NCBI GenBank assembly: GCA_029204225.1
Contig: CM055111.1
Coordinates: forward strand, 18,618,668-18,682,667
Source of the DNA: Diphasiastrum complanatum
Lineage: Eukaryota > Streptophyta > Lycopodiopsida > Lycopodiales > Lycopodiaceae
DNA: 64,000 bases
Reading direction: 5' to 3'
This document shows, piece after piece, positions 1 to 10,903 of this stretch. Made by a program: the position numbers and the translations under genes. A model generated the notes under the pieces. It had not been told where the DNA came from and did no database searches. It saw only the letters and a program-made list of their open reading frames with translations. Every line of letters starts with the position of its first letter. The first letter of the stretch is position 1.

Positions 1-1360
1 AATCGTCACTTGGAAAAGCGTAGATTCTCGTTCACTTACATAAAACCAAGTGCTTATTGTTGCTAGTCTTTATCACAAAAATGTTTTTCACAAATTGCCG
101 CAATTGGATTAGAATGTCTTATTGCTATAGGTGGTTGACATTCTCAAAGTGGAGAGCTCTCAGCAACTTCACAACTTGCATGCTCGAGTGCTTTCCATGT
201 GTCTCTTTGTTTTGTCACTTGTATCTGCCATTGACGGTTTCATCTTTGGTTTCATGGCAGATTCTATCTTTTGGGAGGTCTGTATCCTCCATTCGCTTCT
301 GGGTGTTTCTATGGTTCTTTTCTCAGTTGAAGTTTCAGTCTCAAGGAAAACCTTCCATCTACAGGTTGCACAAACTTTGATTATCAGTCTCAAGGGGATG
401 GACTCATAAAAAATTGGTGGTAGGAACAGATTTGGATGGAAGGTTTGATAATGGTAAGAAAACATGATGAAGGCTTGGTGAAAGGATGAAGGAACTGATA
501 GTTCTACAGTTGCAGCCTTGGACCCTTGGAATGTCGAGCTTTGACCACCACTTATTGGGTGAGGAGCTTGCTTTATTTTGCAGGTTCACGGTTGTATTCA
601 TCTTTTTGATGCGTTACTTTTGGATCTCTTTGGACTTCGAAGGAGGAGATTCAACTATCATTGCTCCAAAGAGTTTCTTTTGATCAAAATTGATCTGACT
701 CATCTGTTGCTTAAGTTTTTGTCCTTTCCTCCTCAGCTTTGGATCTTCCTCTTTAGTTCTTCTAGCTGCTTCACCTACTTCTTAGGTCTTTGTTTGGTTG
801 ATCAACCATTGTAGGTGGCAATTGGTCTCCGCAGGACATTTGCAATGATCTTTCAACTGCTTCGGTAGGACTATAGAAAACTAGGGATTTCTCAGAAGAA
901 CAGTAAACTGATGATAACATTTCCTGTTGGTTGGGTGGTTTTTCTCCACAGGTGTCCTTTTGGTTGCATGCAACAGGATCTAGTCAGATCTTCACTAGGC
1001 AATCCTTACATTTACTCACATGCTTTGGTTCATCTTCTTGTGTAGATGAGACTATGCAAGTGGATGGTGGCTTTCATGGAATGGAAGCAAATAATGGATC
1101 TGTAAAAGAGGTCTTCGTCAAGGACTTTTATTGTCAAGAGCAAGATCAAGAGATTGATCTTGAAGGGCTTCAATAACACAAAACGAAAGGTGGCAATTCG
1201 GAGCTAGTCAAGAGCATCAAAGGGAAGCCAAGTGGAAAAGATAACTTAAATATGTTTTCGTAGGTGTTTAAAGACTCAAGTAAGGCCAAAGGAACAACAA
1301 GAAAGTGTTGTTCAAGTTTACTTTACTTGTTTTATCTCATGTTTGAGCAATTTCCTGTGA
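1..1360. other. No recognised gene
   Basis: Mixed-composition DNA with only short ORFs on both strands. The best plus-strand ORF (931-1176, 81 codons, acidic C-terminus) has no motif I recognise and could be an exon or chance. Nothing here matches the copia copies elsewhere in the window. The family A LTR begins at its right edge. Confidence 0.5.
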
Positions 1361-1363
1361 ATG

Positions 1364-2272
1364 TGCTCAAGAAACAAAACGTTTCTATTTACAAAGCTTT
1401 GCTAGCTTTCAGCCCTCTGCCTGAGAAAATGTTCGCAAACACAAAAGTCAAGAGACACGAAGCACAAAAGATTCACAAATGAGAATCTTTTGCGGTCTAG
1501 CATGAGAAAGTCAGATGACGAAACGAAACCAACGGCGCGACATGAAAAAACGTCGCGAAACTTTTTCTACCCTCACGCTCCATGAAGGACCAGCAAGGTC
1601 ACACAAGTACCCAGAAGTATAGATGTCTGATCTGATGGCATGACATCAGCAGATACACTCTAAATCGTGGCTAATCCGCCACTCTTGTAATTTTCTGATT
1701 AGTTGTAGATCTAATTACTCTAATCTAAAAGGTTAAACAGAGCGACTATATACTTACTGGATGATACTTGATAGAGAGAGCATATACAGATATACAGAGA
1801 TGTATGAAGTAGTCTGATGATAGTAAGCAATCAAGACAAAAAATACAGAACAAAAGTCCGCCTGCGTGCGAGACAAGTTCCTGTGATCAGGATCCACAGA
1901 GATCCACAAGTCCGCTAGTAAGCAAGACATCCACTCATGAGAGAACTGTATTTCTCTCACACCAACGCACTACGTGGATCTGCGTGCAGTACTTGAAGAA
2001 TCAGAGAAAAATCAATAGATGATCTTGTAGCCATTGTGCACATGCAAATGTATCTGCCGTTATTCATATGTCTGATTCTCTCACATATTTAATTCCGCAC
2101 CTTGGTTGAAACTTTGTTGAATGCTACATTAATTTATAAACGTAGGTCAACAGTGTCTGACTACATTATTGAGGACTGTAGGAGTGATTCAGCTGGCAGT
2201 GACCAACGATCGCATCTGAATTCCATCCGAATCGCATTGAATCATTTGCGACTCATTAAATCTCTTCCATCA
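1364..2272 (+). repeat. 5' LTR of outer copia family A element
   Basis: The sequence matches the family A LTRs at 5326-5935 and 26045-27085 over most of its length. Shared blocks include the start (TCAAGAAACAAAAC, then the GCTAGCTTTCAGCCCTC stretch) and the end in CCATCA, just before a primer-binding site at 2274. The left edge is uncertain by a few bases because the terminal TG is degenerate. It carries one copy of a 39-bp unit that is present three times in the LTRs of the inner element. Confidence 0.75.
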
Positions 2273-2273
2273 G

Positions 2274-2286
2274 TGGTATCAGAGCC
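2274..2286 (+). promoter_or_regulatory. Primer-binding site, initiator tRNA-Met type
   Basis: TGGTATCAGAGCC lies one base after the LTR end. It is complementary to the 3' end of plant initiator tRNA-Met, the usual minus-strand primer of plant copia elements. It fixes the orientation of the outer family A element as plus. Confidence 0.85.
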
Positions 2287-2387
2287 TCTCTATTGTCATA
2301 ATCTGACATAGCCAATAAGCGATCAAGATCCAGGAGGCCAAGCATTCAGACGAACAACCATCAACAACAGAACAGACTTCAGAAGCA

Positions 2388-5325
2388 ATGGCTTCAATTA
2401 GGAGCATAGAGAACAAGATCTGTACAATTCTTGATTCTTCAAAGTTTCTAGTTGGAAAGTTAAAACATCACTGATACTCAAGGGCGAAGGTTTATTTCCC
2501 TAGGTGGATGGCACATAAGAGATGCCTACGACATTAGGCAAAGAGCTACGTGAGTGGAGGAGAAAAATGACAAGGTAGTAGCCTTGATATCTTCATCCAT
2601 CGAAGATAGTCTCACACTTGACCTGGCTACACTCTCCAAAGCTAAGGAGATGTGAGATGGACTACTCACAAAATTTCAAACAAAATCAAGAAGTCAAATC
2701 ATGATGCTGGAAGATCAGCTGGCAAATCTATAGTGGGATGGGAAAGACCTCACTTATTTCGTAGGGAAGATGAAGGATTTGTTTCTATCACTACATAACT
2801 CTGGAGCAGAGAATGCAATGTCAGCTGAGAAGCATCTCACTTACCTGTTGAGAGCCTTACCCATATCATTCTAGACAATGAGGACCCTGCTCGTGAAAGA
2901 TCCTACCATGAACCTCGAAAAGGTGATTGTCAAGATTCGAGAGGAAGTCGAGGCGAGAGAACATCTTGATCACAAAGATGGTTCTGACCAGGCCCTCTAC
3001 GGCAACAAAGAAAAATCCAAGAAAAAATTTATGCCTAAGAGGGAGTCAAATTAGAGGCAGGATCGTGATCAGCAAGCAAAGAGGACTAGCAAAGGCAATT
3101 GGAAGAGCAAAGGGAGGTCGAAGCAGCAAGGTGGAGAAAAGAAGACTTGCGTGAGATGCAGAAGAGATGGGCAGACGGTTGATACATGATGGCTCAATCC
3201 AAAAATTGAGTGTGTCCACTCCCACAAGAAGGGTCATGCAGCCATGGATTGCCATAAGAACCTGAGAAACAAATCAGCGTAGAACAAACAAGAGAGTAAC
3301 AATAGTTCATCCTATGTCGAGGAGCTTGAGAGCTCAAAAATGGGCGAGTGATCCTAGATTCAGGAGCCACCTCACACTTCATGACATCAAGATGAATCAT
3401 GTCTGATTTTAGAAGTGCAGATCCTTCAAGATTCATAGTTCTTGGAGATGGATCTAAACATCAAGTGAACGGTATTGGTTCACTGTGGATCAACACCAAT
3501 GGCAGAGACAGACGACTCGAAGATGTTTTGTTCATGCCTACATTGTAGCAAGACTTGCTTTCTGTAGCAAAAATAGCAGATGCAGAAATGCGTATGACAT
3601 TTTTTGATGAAGCATGCAACATGGTTGACGCCAGTACCAGTGCTCTGATCGCTCAAGGCAGAAGGAAACGTAGTCTATATCATCTGAAGGTATGCCTTCC
3701 TGCAGATCAGGTGCATCAGACTCATGATGACTCGCCATAGACTCTGTGGCACAGGAGACTCTGCCACATGAACTCAATGGCACTTTACCAAGCAAGCCAT
3801 CATGGAGCAATAACAGGGGTCAGTATCTCGCATACAACCAGTTCAACCACCTGTGATGCATGTTTGAAGAGTAAGATGTCACGCACTCCATTCATCAAAG
3901 ACTCCTACAGAACGATCAAGATTCTAGAGTTAGCGCATTCTAACATCTATGGGCCTATCAATATGATCTCAATAGGAGGTTCAAAATATTATATAACCTT
4001 CATTGATGATTATAGTAAATTTGACAATGTTCTGAAAAACTTGATAAATTCATAGAATATGTGAATTGGACTGAGAGATATACAGGCAACAAGGTTAAGT
4101 AGATCAGAACAGATCGGAGTGACGAATACATCTCGAATCGCTTTACTGACTTCTACAATGATTGTGGCATCATTCATACAAGGACTAGAGCCTACACACC
4201 GCAGCACAATGGTGTTGTAGAAAGAAAGAACAGGGCCCTGATGGAAGCTGTCAGATGCATGATGGCCTACTCGAAGGCTGCAAGGGTACTGTGGGCTGAA
4301 GCAGTAGCTACAGCCGCATACATCCAGAACAGGACAGACAAGCCTGGTGTCCCTCACACGACACCACATGAGTTATGGTGGGGTAGAAAGCCCAACCTGT
4401 CTCACATCAGAATCTTTGGCTGTGCAGCTTATGCACATATTCCTAATAAGCTTTGAAAGAAACTTGATGAGAAAGCCGAGCAGGGATTTCTAGTAGGTTA
4501 TGACAACAATTCGTCATACTACAGAGTCTACATGCCAGACACGAACACTGTGAGAACAGTGAGAGATGTCAGATTTGATGAGAGCAGGACAATGGCCAAT
4601 GACGATCCTGTCAGCTATGAAGTTCTGAAAAGACAGTACTATGACCTGCCGCCAGTGACAGAGGGAGGAGAAGATGAACACAAAAATGAAGATTTTTGAG
4701 TCACTTCCCATTCGAGTGACGAATCTGAAAACGAAAGATTTGAGAGGCAACTTACTTCTACAATTCCTGTAAACCAAGATGGTTCCGGATCTAGCGGAAC
4801 AAACAAAGACAAAGACATTGTTGTCCTAGGAGGAACTCCTAGAAGCTCGACAAGACCACGAAGAGCGCCAGCAAGATATGTGCCAGGTAGCTCTGCTTCT
4901 ACATCAGAAGAGTTCTGTGGATTCAATGGCGAACCACAGACTTTCAAGGAAGCGATTGAATTTCTAGAGAAGGACAGATGGATCCAAGCCATGAACGAAG
5001 AGACGGAGTCCATGAGGAATAACCAGGTATGGACGTTGCAACCATTACCATATAAGCGTAAGACTGTCAAATGCAAATGGATTTCCAAGCTCAGATACGG
5101 CCCATATGGGAATGTCATGAAATACAAGGCAAGACTGGTAGCGAAGGAATTTTCTCAGAGATATAGTATTGACTACTCTAAAACCTTCTCTCCTGTGGTC
5201 AAACATCCATCCCTACGTCTGTTATTTGCATATGCAGCAGCTTATGACCTCATGAACCACATTGTGCACGAGAAGACAACCTTCTTGAATGGCAAGCTAG
5301 ACGAAGAGGTCTATATGGATCAACC
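2388..5325 (+). pseudogene. Copia family A gag-pol, 5' part (outer copy)
   Basis: Decayed gag-pol reading from an ATG at 2388. Gag is broken by many stops and frameshifts. The protease active site survives as DSGAT near 3358. Integrase follows at about 3745-4450, with the H-x-H and C-x2-C zinc residues (WHRRLCH, CDAC) but an HSNI motif where the first catalytic aspartate should be. The last catalytic region, NGVVERKN, is kept. Reverse transcriptase begins near 4880 and runs through the YMDQP motif, then stops abruptly at 5325 where another family A LTR starts. The missing C-terminal half of RT plus RNase H is found on the minus strand at 25051-26044. No part could make a functional polyprotein. 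Confidence 0.85.
5321..5325 (+). repeat. Target-site duplication CAACC, left copy
   Basis: CAACC lies inside the outer element's RT codons for D-Q-P, directly before the inner LTR that starts TGAAG. The same five bases follow the inner 3' LTR end at 26044-26040 on the minus strand, where the RT frame resumes as P-G-Y-V. The pair is what a 5-bp duplication from a copia insertion would look like. Confidence 0.7.
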
Positions 5326-5935
5326 TGAAGAAACAAAATGTTTCTAATTACAAAGCCTTGCTAGCTTTCAGCCCTCAACCCGATGAAGACATTCGCGAAC
5401 TCGAAGATTTGGAGACACAAAGCACAAAAAGTTTCGCCAACACAAAAGTCAAAGAAAACGAAGACGAATGGTTCGTGAACACGAAAGTCAAAGCAGACAA
5501 AGACGAACGGTTTGTGAACACGAAAGATTCATGAATGAGAATCTTTTGCGGTCCAGTACGAGAGAAGGCAAACGACCAAAACAAAACCAACGATAGAAAC
5601 AAAACCTTCTCCTGCCTACATGCTCCAAAGAGTACCAGCAGGATCATGCAAGTACCCAGAAGTACAGATTTATGATCTGATGGTATGACATCAGCAGATA
5701 CATTTTAGGTTGTGGCTAACCTGTGACTCTTGTAATTCCCTGATTAGTTGTAGATGCTTAATCACTCTAATCTCATATTTACATAGACCATACTTACTGG
5801 ATGATACTTGACATATAGATCAACAGAATACACATATATGAACTCCATCCAAGTCGCAAGAGGATCGTGGTTCCTATCGTGAAAGCTTCGCGACTATGAA
5901 ATCCAAATCGCGATACATGAATCTGATTCTCATCA
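5326..5935 (+). repeat. 5' LTR of inner (nested) copia family A element
   Basis: It starts TGAAGAAACAAAATG and ends CTCATCA. Compared with the 1041-bp partner LTR at 26045-27085 (minus strand), it lacks about 430 bp in the middle, near 5835. It holds three 39-bp tandem units starting at 5433, 5472 and 5511, which encode a repeated F-x-N-T-K-V-K-like pattern when read in the frame that continues from pol. Confidence 0.8.
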
Positions 5936-5936
5936 G

Positions 5937-5948
5937 TGGTATCAAAGC
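5937..5948 (+). promoter_or_regulatory. Primer-binding site, mutated
   Basis: TGGTATCAAAGC follows the inner LTR with one spacer base. It differs from the standard TGGTATCAGAGC by one G-to-A change. Confidence 0.75.
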
Positions 5949-6051
5949 GGGTCATCCTATCATATTCTGACATAGCAAAGAAACTAGCAGATCTAGGAGG
6001 CCAAGCATTCAAACAAACAACCATCAACAAGGAAACAGACTCCAAGAAGCA

Positions 6052-6990
6052 ATGGCTTCAATCAGCAGCATGCAGAGCAAGATCTGCACAATACTTGATT
6101 ACTCAGGATCTAACTTTCTAGCCTGGAAAGTTAAGACATCTTTGATACTCAAGGGTGAAGGCCTATTCTCCTGGGTGGATGGCACATAAGAAATGCCTAT
6201 GACAACAGTCAAGGAGCTACGCGAATGGAGGGAGAAAAATGACAAGGCAGTAGTCTTGCTATCATCTTCCACCGAAGATAGTCTCACACTTGACCTGGTT
6301 ACACTCTCCAAAGCTAAGGAGATGTGGAATGCATTACTCACCAGATTTCAAAGGAAATCAAGAAGTCATATCATGATGCTGGAAGATCAGCTGATGAATT
6401 TGCAGTGGGATGGAAAAAAACTCACTTCTTTTGTAAGAAAGATGAAGAATCTATTTCTGTCACTACATAACTCTGGAGTAGAGAATGTTGTGTCAGCTGA
6501 GAAGCAGCTCACGTACCTGTTGAGAGCCTTACCCAGATCATTCCAGATGACAAGAACCCTGCTCGCAAAAGATCCCGCCATGAACCTCCAAAAGACGATT
6601 GTCGGGATTTGAGAGGAAGTCGAGGCCAGAGAACATCTTGATCACAAAGATAGTTTTGACTAGGCCCTCTATGGCAACAACGAAAAATCAAAGAAGCAAT
6701 TTAAGCCTAAGAGGGAGTCCAACCAGCAAGCAGAGGGAACAAGCAAAGGCAACTGGAAGACCAAAGGTAGGTCAAAACAACAAGGTGCACACAAGAAGAC
6801 TTGTGTGAGATGCAGAAGAGACGGGCATACAATAGATACCTGTTGGCTCAATCCCAAGATTGAGTGTATCCATTGCCACAAGAAGGGTCACGTAGCCATG
6901 GATTGCCGCCAAAACCAGAACATAGAACATATAGGAGAACAACAATAGTTCATCCTATGTCAAGGAGCTCGAGAGCTCAAAAATGGGTGA
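6052..6990 (+). pseudogene. Copia family A gag (inner copy)
   Basis: Gag of the inner element from an ATG at 6052. The longest clean stretch is 6193-6612, a helical UBN2-type gag core. It is followed by a frameshift and then a nucleocapsid segment at about 6795-6910 with two perfect CX2CX4HX4C zinc knuckles (CVRCRRDGHTIDTC and CIHCHKKGHVAMDC). These would bind RNA during particle assembly. Similarity to the outer copy ends near 6990, just before the protease, and the sequence changes completely. RT through RNase H of what appears to be the same inner element sits on the minus strand at 27086-28447; protease, integrase and the start of RT are missing. Confidence 0.8.
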
Positions 6991-7074
6991 ATAAAGAACG
7001 AACAAAAATTGTTCGACTGCCTATATCTGTGAAGATGTTCAAATAAGTCAAGTACAGGAACAGCCCTCCGAACA

Positions 7075-7797
7075 AATGCTCATCATCTGGTCTTTAGTCG
7101 GCCTTCCAGGATGGATTAGACGCGAGCTTAAATAAAATGACGAATATACTAGCCTAAAGTTAGCTATGTCTGATGCCATCAAGGAAGAAGACGAAGGATC
7201 ACATGTTGACGAATCCAGAGAAAGGAAGGCACCACGTGCTCTTGCCCATGAGTCGAGGCCAATCAAGGACACCCGAGATCAGCTTTAAAAATCCCAATTG
7301 GAGTTGCTTAGTAAGCAACATCAACTACATATGGAGAAACTCACCAATGAGTTTCAAGCTACCCTGAAGTCTATCCAAAGCAGTATGCCTGGTCAGTCAA
7401 ACCCTACACATGTACCTTATAGACGAAAACCAATATGGGGCCCACACTGCCGGGCTACGCATCCTGCTGATGCTTGTCCTTCATATCAGCATATCCAAGC
7501 ACATACAGTCCAACGATATGAAGAACAATCGGCAAAATTTGGAAATGCCTTGACTTCTCATAAATATCCACCAGAAAGTCCAGAACCACTAGCCATACAA
7601 GATGGCTATGCTGTTATACAAGGGCCATTGCACACTAGATGTTTCATCTATGGTGAAACTAGCCACTTCATGGTTGATTGTCTAGTCAAGACCAAGTACC
7701 ATGCTGAGTGTCCTGACTGTATCAGAAAACACAATTCCAAAGACTATCCGAAAACAACCAACTACGATCCTACCTGCCCATCACGTCAGTTATGAAT
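7075..7797 (+). pseudogene. Gag-like zinc-knuckle protein remnant
   Basis: One reading frame runs through this stretch with two internal stops; the cleanest part is 7298-7795. An N-terminal helical, probably coiled-coil segment (around KQHQLHMEKLTNEF) is followed by a proline-rich linker and three cysteine-histidine clusters. The second, CFIYGETSHFMVDC, fits CX2CX4HX4C except that the second cysteine is tyrosine. The first and third fit CX2CX3HX4C with one cysteine lost in each (to G and to Y). The layout suggests a retroelement nucleocapsid, but it does not match the copia gag proteins here and I do not recognise the family. It abuts the truncated inner family A gag. Confidence 0.4.
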
Positions 7798-9084
7798 CCC
7801 GATAAAATTCTCACGACAACTACATGAGCACCATAGCACCCAACCGCTCAACCTGTTGCTCACTCGAGAAGTTTCTAGCAAACTTCTACAATACTACACA
7901 ATACACCAGCTCCATAATGAAAAAAGACAATATGAAATGAGCCCTTGTCGAAAGAAAGTAAAACCGATATTTCGTCATCTGCTACAATGTCCAAACAAGA
8001 TCAACCTTTACAGGGAATTGATAGTTTTTCTCCCCTTCTACAATCTCAAATCTATTTGTCTTTCCACATGCTGATAAGATTTCCAATGTGCCAATACACA
8101 ATATTTCTCGGATTCAGAAATCCAAATAAAGATTCGGTTCTGAATCTCTTGTTCACAGAGGTCCTCAAGATATAGTACCTCAATAATATTTGCATCTCAA
8201 ACTATATTTTACAACATTTGCTATCACTGATGGTTAATACTAGCGTCACCCACCCTGTCTTGTTTTGACAAGGGCATGTCAGAGTAAGTCACATTACTCT
8301 ACAAAACAACTGAAATATTGCAACTATCAAGGTACATTATCAATGTTGATGAATGCAAGTTTTGTTTGACAAGTGCTATACAGTTCTCACTCTCTGTAAC
8401 GTTGTTTATTTCCTTGTTTTTCTTCACCTATTTTGTGTGATTGATTTTTGCTTGATGAATAGCTATTGACAAGAGTCTTCTGTAGAGCATCTCCAAAGCA
8501 CATTTTTATTCATCTATCCATCTTCAGATTCCCTTGTACAACAGTTTAGGATTTTTGAGACATATGAGAAATCCATGTCAGATTAGAGTTGATTCCTGCA
8601 TCTCATTGCCATATTCAACTACAGCAAGATCAAAACAAATTTAGTTAAAATTTGTTCAATCTTTAGTCTAGTCGCATGTTCAGCGAGTTTCAACTACGTT
8701 TCCACACACCAATCCAATCCTGAGCGTGAACAGTTACCAGCAACAACATCCCCACCAACAGATTTTTTTTGGGGGGGGGAGAGAGTGGATCTGCTTGGAT
8801 CCACTTGAGCAGTTGCGCTGCCAGCAACAATATCAGCAAGATCGACAGCCAAGGTCACAAGTCTAATATGAAAACGACAAGAATAAAGAAGGCAGATGGG
8901 TAATCCAAAGAGACTCAATCAGAAGAAGTACCCCAGTCACGACGAAGATCCTTCAGAAAGGGAAACACAAGCATTGGGAAATCAGTCTCCTTCTTCAACC
9001 AACCTCTCATCATACATCTGCATCCATTCTCATGCCTATCGCCCACACCATCTGCCGTTGTCATTACCACCCTTCCTTCCATCT
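7798..9084. other. No recognised gene
   Basis: AT-rich spacer with short ORFs only. It includes a T8G9 homopolymer pair at 8763-8779. I see no repeat family or motif. Confidence 0.5.
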
Positions 9085-9510
9085 GTAACTTTTGGATGCA
9101 TTTGCTATATCAATATCCCTCTTGATGATAGGACAAAGGAGGATCCATCTTCAAGAAACGGTATTTTTGTTGGTTAAAGTGAGGTGAGCAAGGCTTACAA
9201 AGATTTGATTCCTTCAACTAAGAAAGTGGTCATTGGAAGAGATGTCATTTTTTATGAGGGAAACTTTCCAAAAGCGTCTTCAAGTGGTGGTGTGTATGTT
9301 GGATCTAACATTCTTGATGATACTTTGGATGTTGATATTGAAGAGCCTACTGCAAATCAAAAGCCAAGGAGGACATCAAGGCAAAGGCACCAACCTTTGA
9401 GACTCACTTATGATGAAAAAGGTAAGCAACTTGACTTCTTTCACAAGCACATGCTCTTCCAGCGGGCTACTAAACATCCAATCTTTTTTCCTAAAAAAGA
9501 AAGTTCATAG
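9085..9510 (+). pseudogene. Copia family C fragment (integrase C-terminus)
   Basis: The translation matches the integrase-to-RT linker of elements C1 and C2. It keeps the blocks GCICY-NI-LDDRTKEDPSS, SEVSKAYK, RDVIF and RLTYDEKGKQ. An in-frame stop sits after the IFVG motif, at about 9175. The fragment has no LTR or flanking pol sequence on either side. The last part (after GKQ) diverges from C1 and C2. It is a truncated insertion remnant. Confidence 0.75.
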
Positions 9511-10903
9511 TGGTGTGAGTTGGATATAGTTGTTTATTGTGGTCAAGCCCACAAATACTCAAACCTTGGTTGTTATATTATTGAGATGTAAGGGCCTTGT
9601 ACTTCATGTGTAAACTTGGTGAACTATTTACAACATTCTATTCTACGGGCCCACATGTTCAGAACTCAAAATTAAAATGAAAGGGGAAGGCCCTTCTTTT
9701 ACCAATCTATCAATGGGAAAACTCCAATCTAAATAAAAAAAGTGTAGTGGATTATGTGAAACCTCCTCTTTCTTTTATCTTAATCTCAGTTTTAACTTTT
9801 TAATAAAGAGAATGGTGTTGCCTCCACGACAGAATTTGTGGGAGCAAAATTATGGCAAAATCTTTTTACGTGCACCAAATTTTACCTTATTACATGCACC
9901 TTCCACTCGAAAGGTGTAGGTAAAAAAAATTTTACGACAAAAGGAACATTGAAAAAAAAAAAAGTAAAAACTAAAATTATGGTCGGGAAGGATGCCTCCT
10001 TGGGGCATTCCACCCTAGGAAAGGTGAATGTCCTCGAAGGGCGACCCCCCCCCCCCCCCCCAAATCAACCTTTGGAAAGGGTTTTTAAATTAAGTTTCTA
10101 GAATGACAAGGGACCGCGCTCAAATTGATCAGAAAAGGAGTTTGATCAGGCTAGAAACAGGCTGGGAAGGCGCGACCGTGCAGAGAAGGTGGAGACAGAT
10201 CGCGGGCCAGTCGCACGCCCTCAGTCAAGTGGGTATTTAGTGCATCAAGGTGCCTGCCGGCTGTGTGGAGGTCCATCGATGCCCATAAGGATTAAGATCC
10301 ATGGAATTGAGTTCCATCGTGATGGACGGTGCTGATTAAAGGGCCTGAGGAGCAACGTGAATCGTTGGATCCAAGATAGCCATTGGATTGCTTTGGAACC
10401 ATTTTAAACTTCAAATAAAGGGGCTTGAAGGGCAAAGTGAACTTCAACTTCTTTAGGAAGGTTCACTTTGGAACTGGAGTTGGGTCCAAATTTTCTTGAA
10501 GGTTGAAGTTTCTTCAAGCTGAAAAAAATAGTTCAAAAACTAGAAAAACCCTTATTTTCTAGTCCTTAAGCCTATTTGACTCAAACAAAAGGCTATAACC
10601 TCCAAACAAAGGGCACCCGGATTGTATCTGCAAGTATGGTACTGCAAAATAGAGTGATTGTAGCTGGAGAAAGTGTTCGGAGTGCACCAAAAGTGATTTC
10701 ACCATTCCATTGGGCACGTAGTTGGGAGTTGGCGATAAAGTGCATTTCGGAAGGCGACGCCGATTTGGCTTTCAATTTGGCAAGAAACCAGTGGGTGGCC
10801 TGGTAAGGAGAAAATAGGAGGTCATTACCTTCAACTTCTGACATCACAGTTGGCCTCGACATACAGCTTTTAGCCTACGGTTGAAGTTTCAAGCAGTTTT
10901 GCG
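9511..10903. other. No recognised gene
   Basis: Contains a poly-C run (10045-10061) and an unassigned ORF at 10576-10806 (76 codons). No LTR or primer-binding site for the copia B element was found here, so its 5' end appears lost. Confidence 0.45.
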
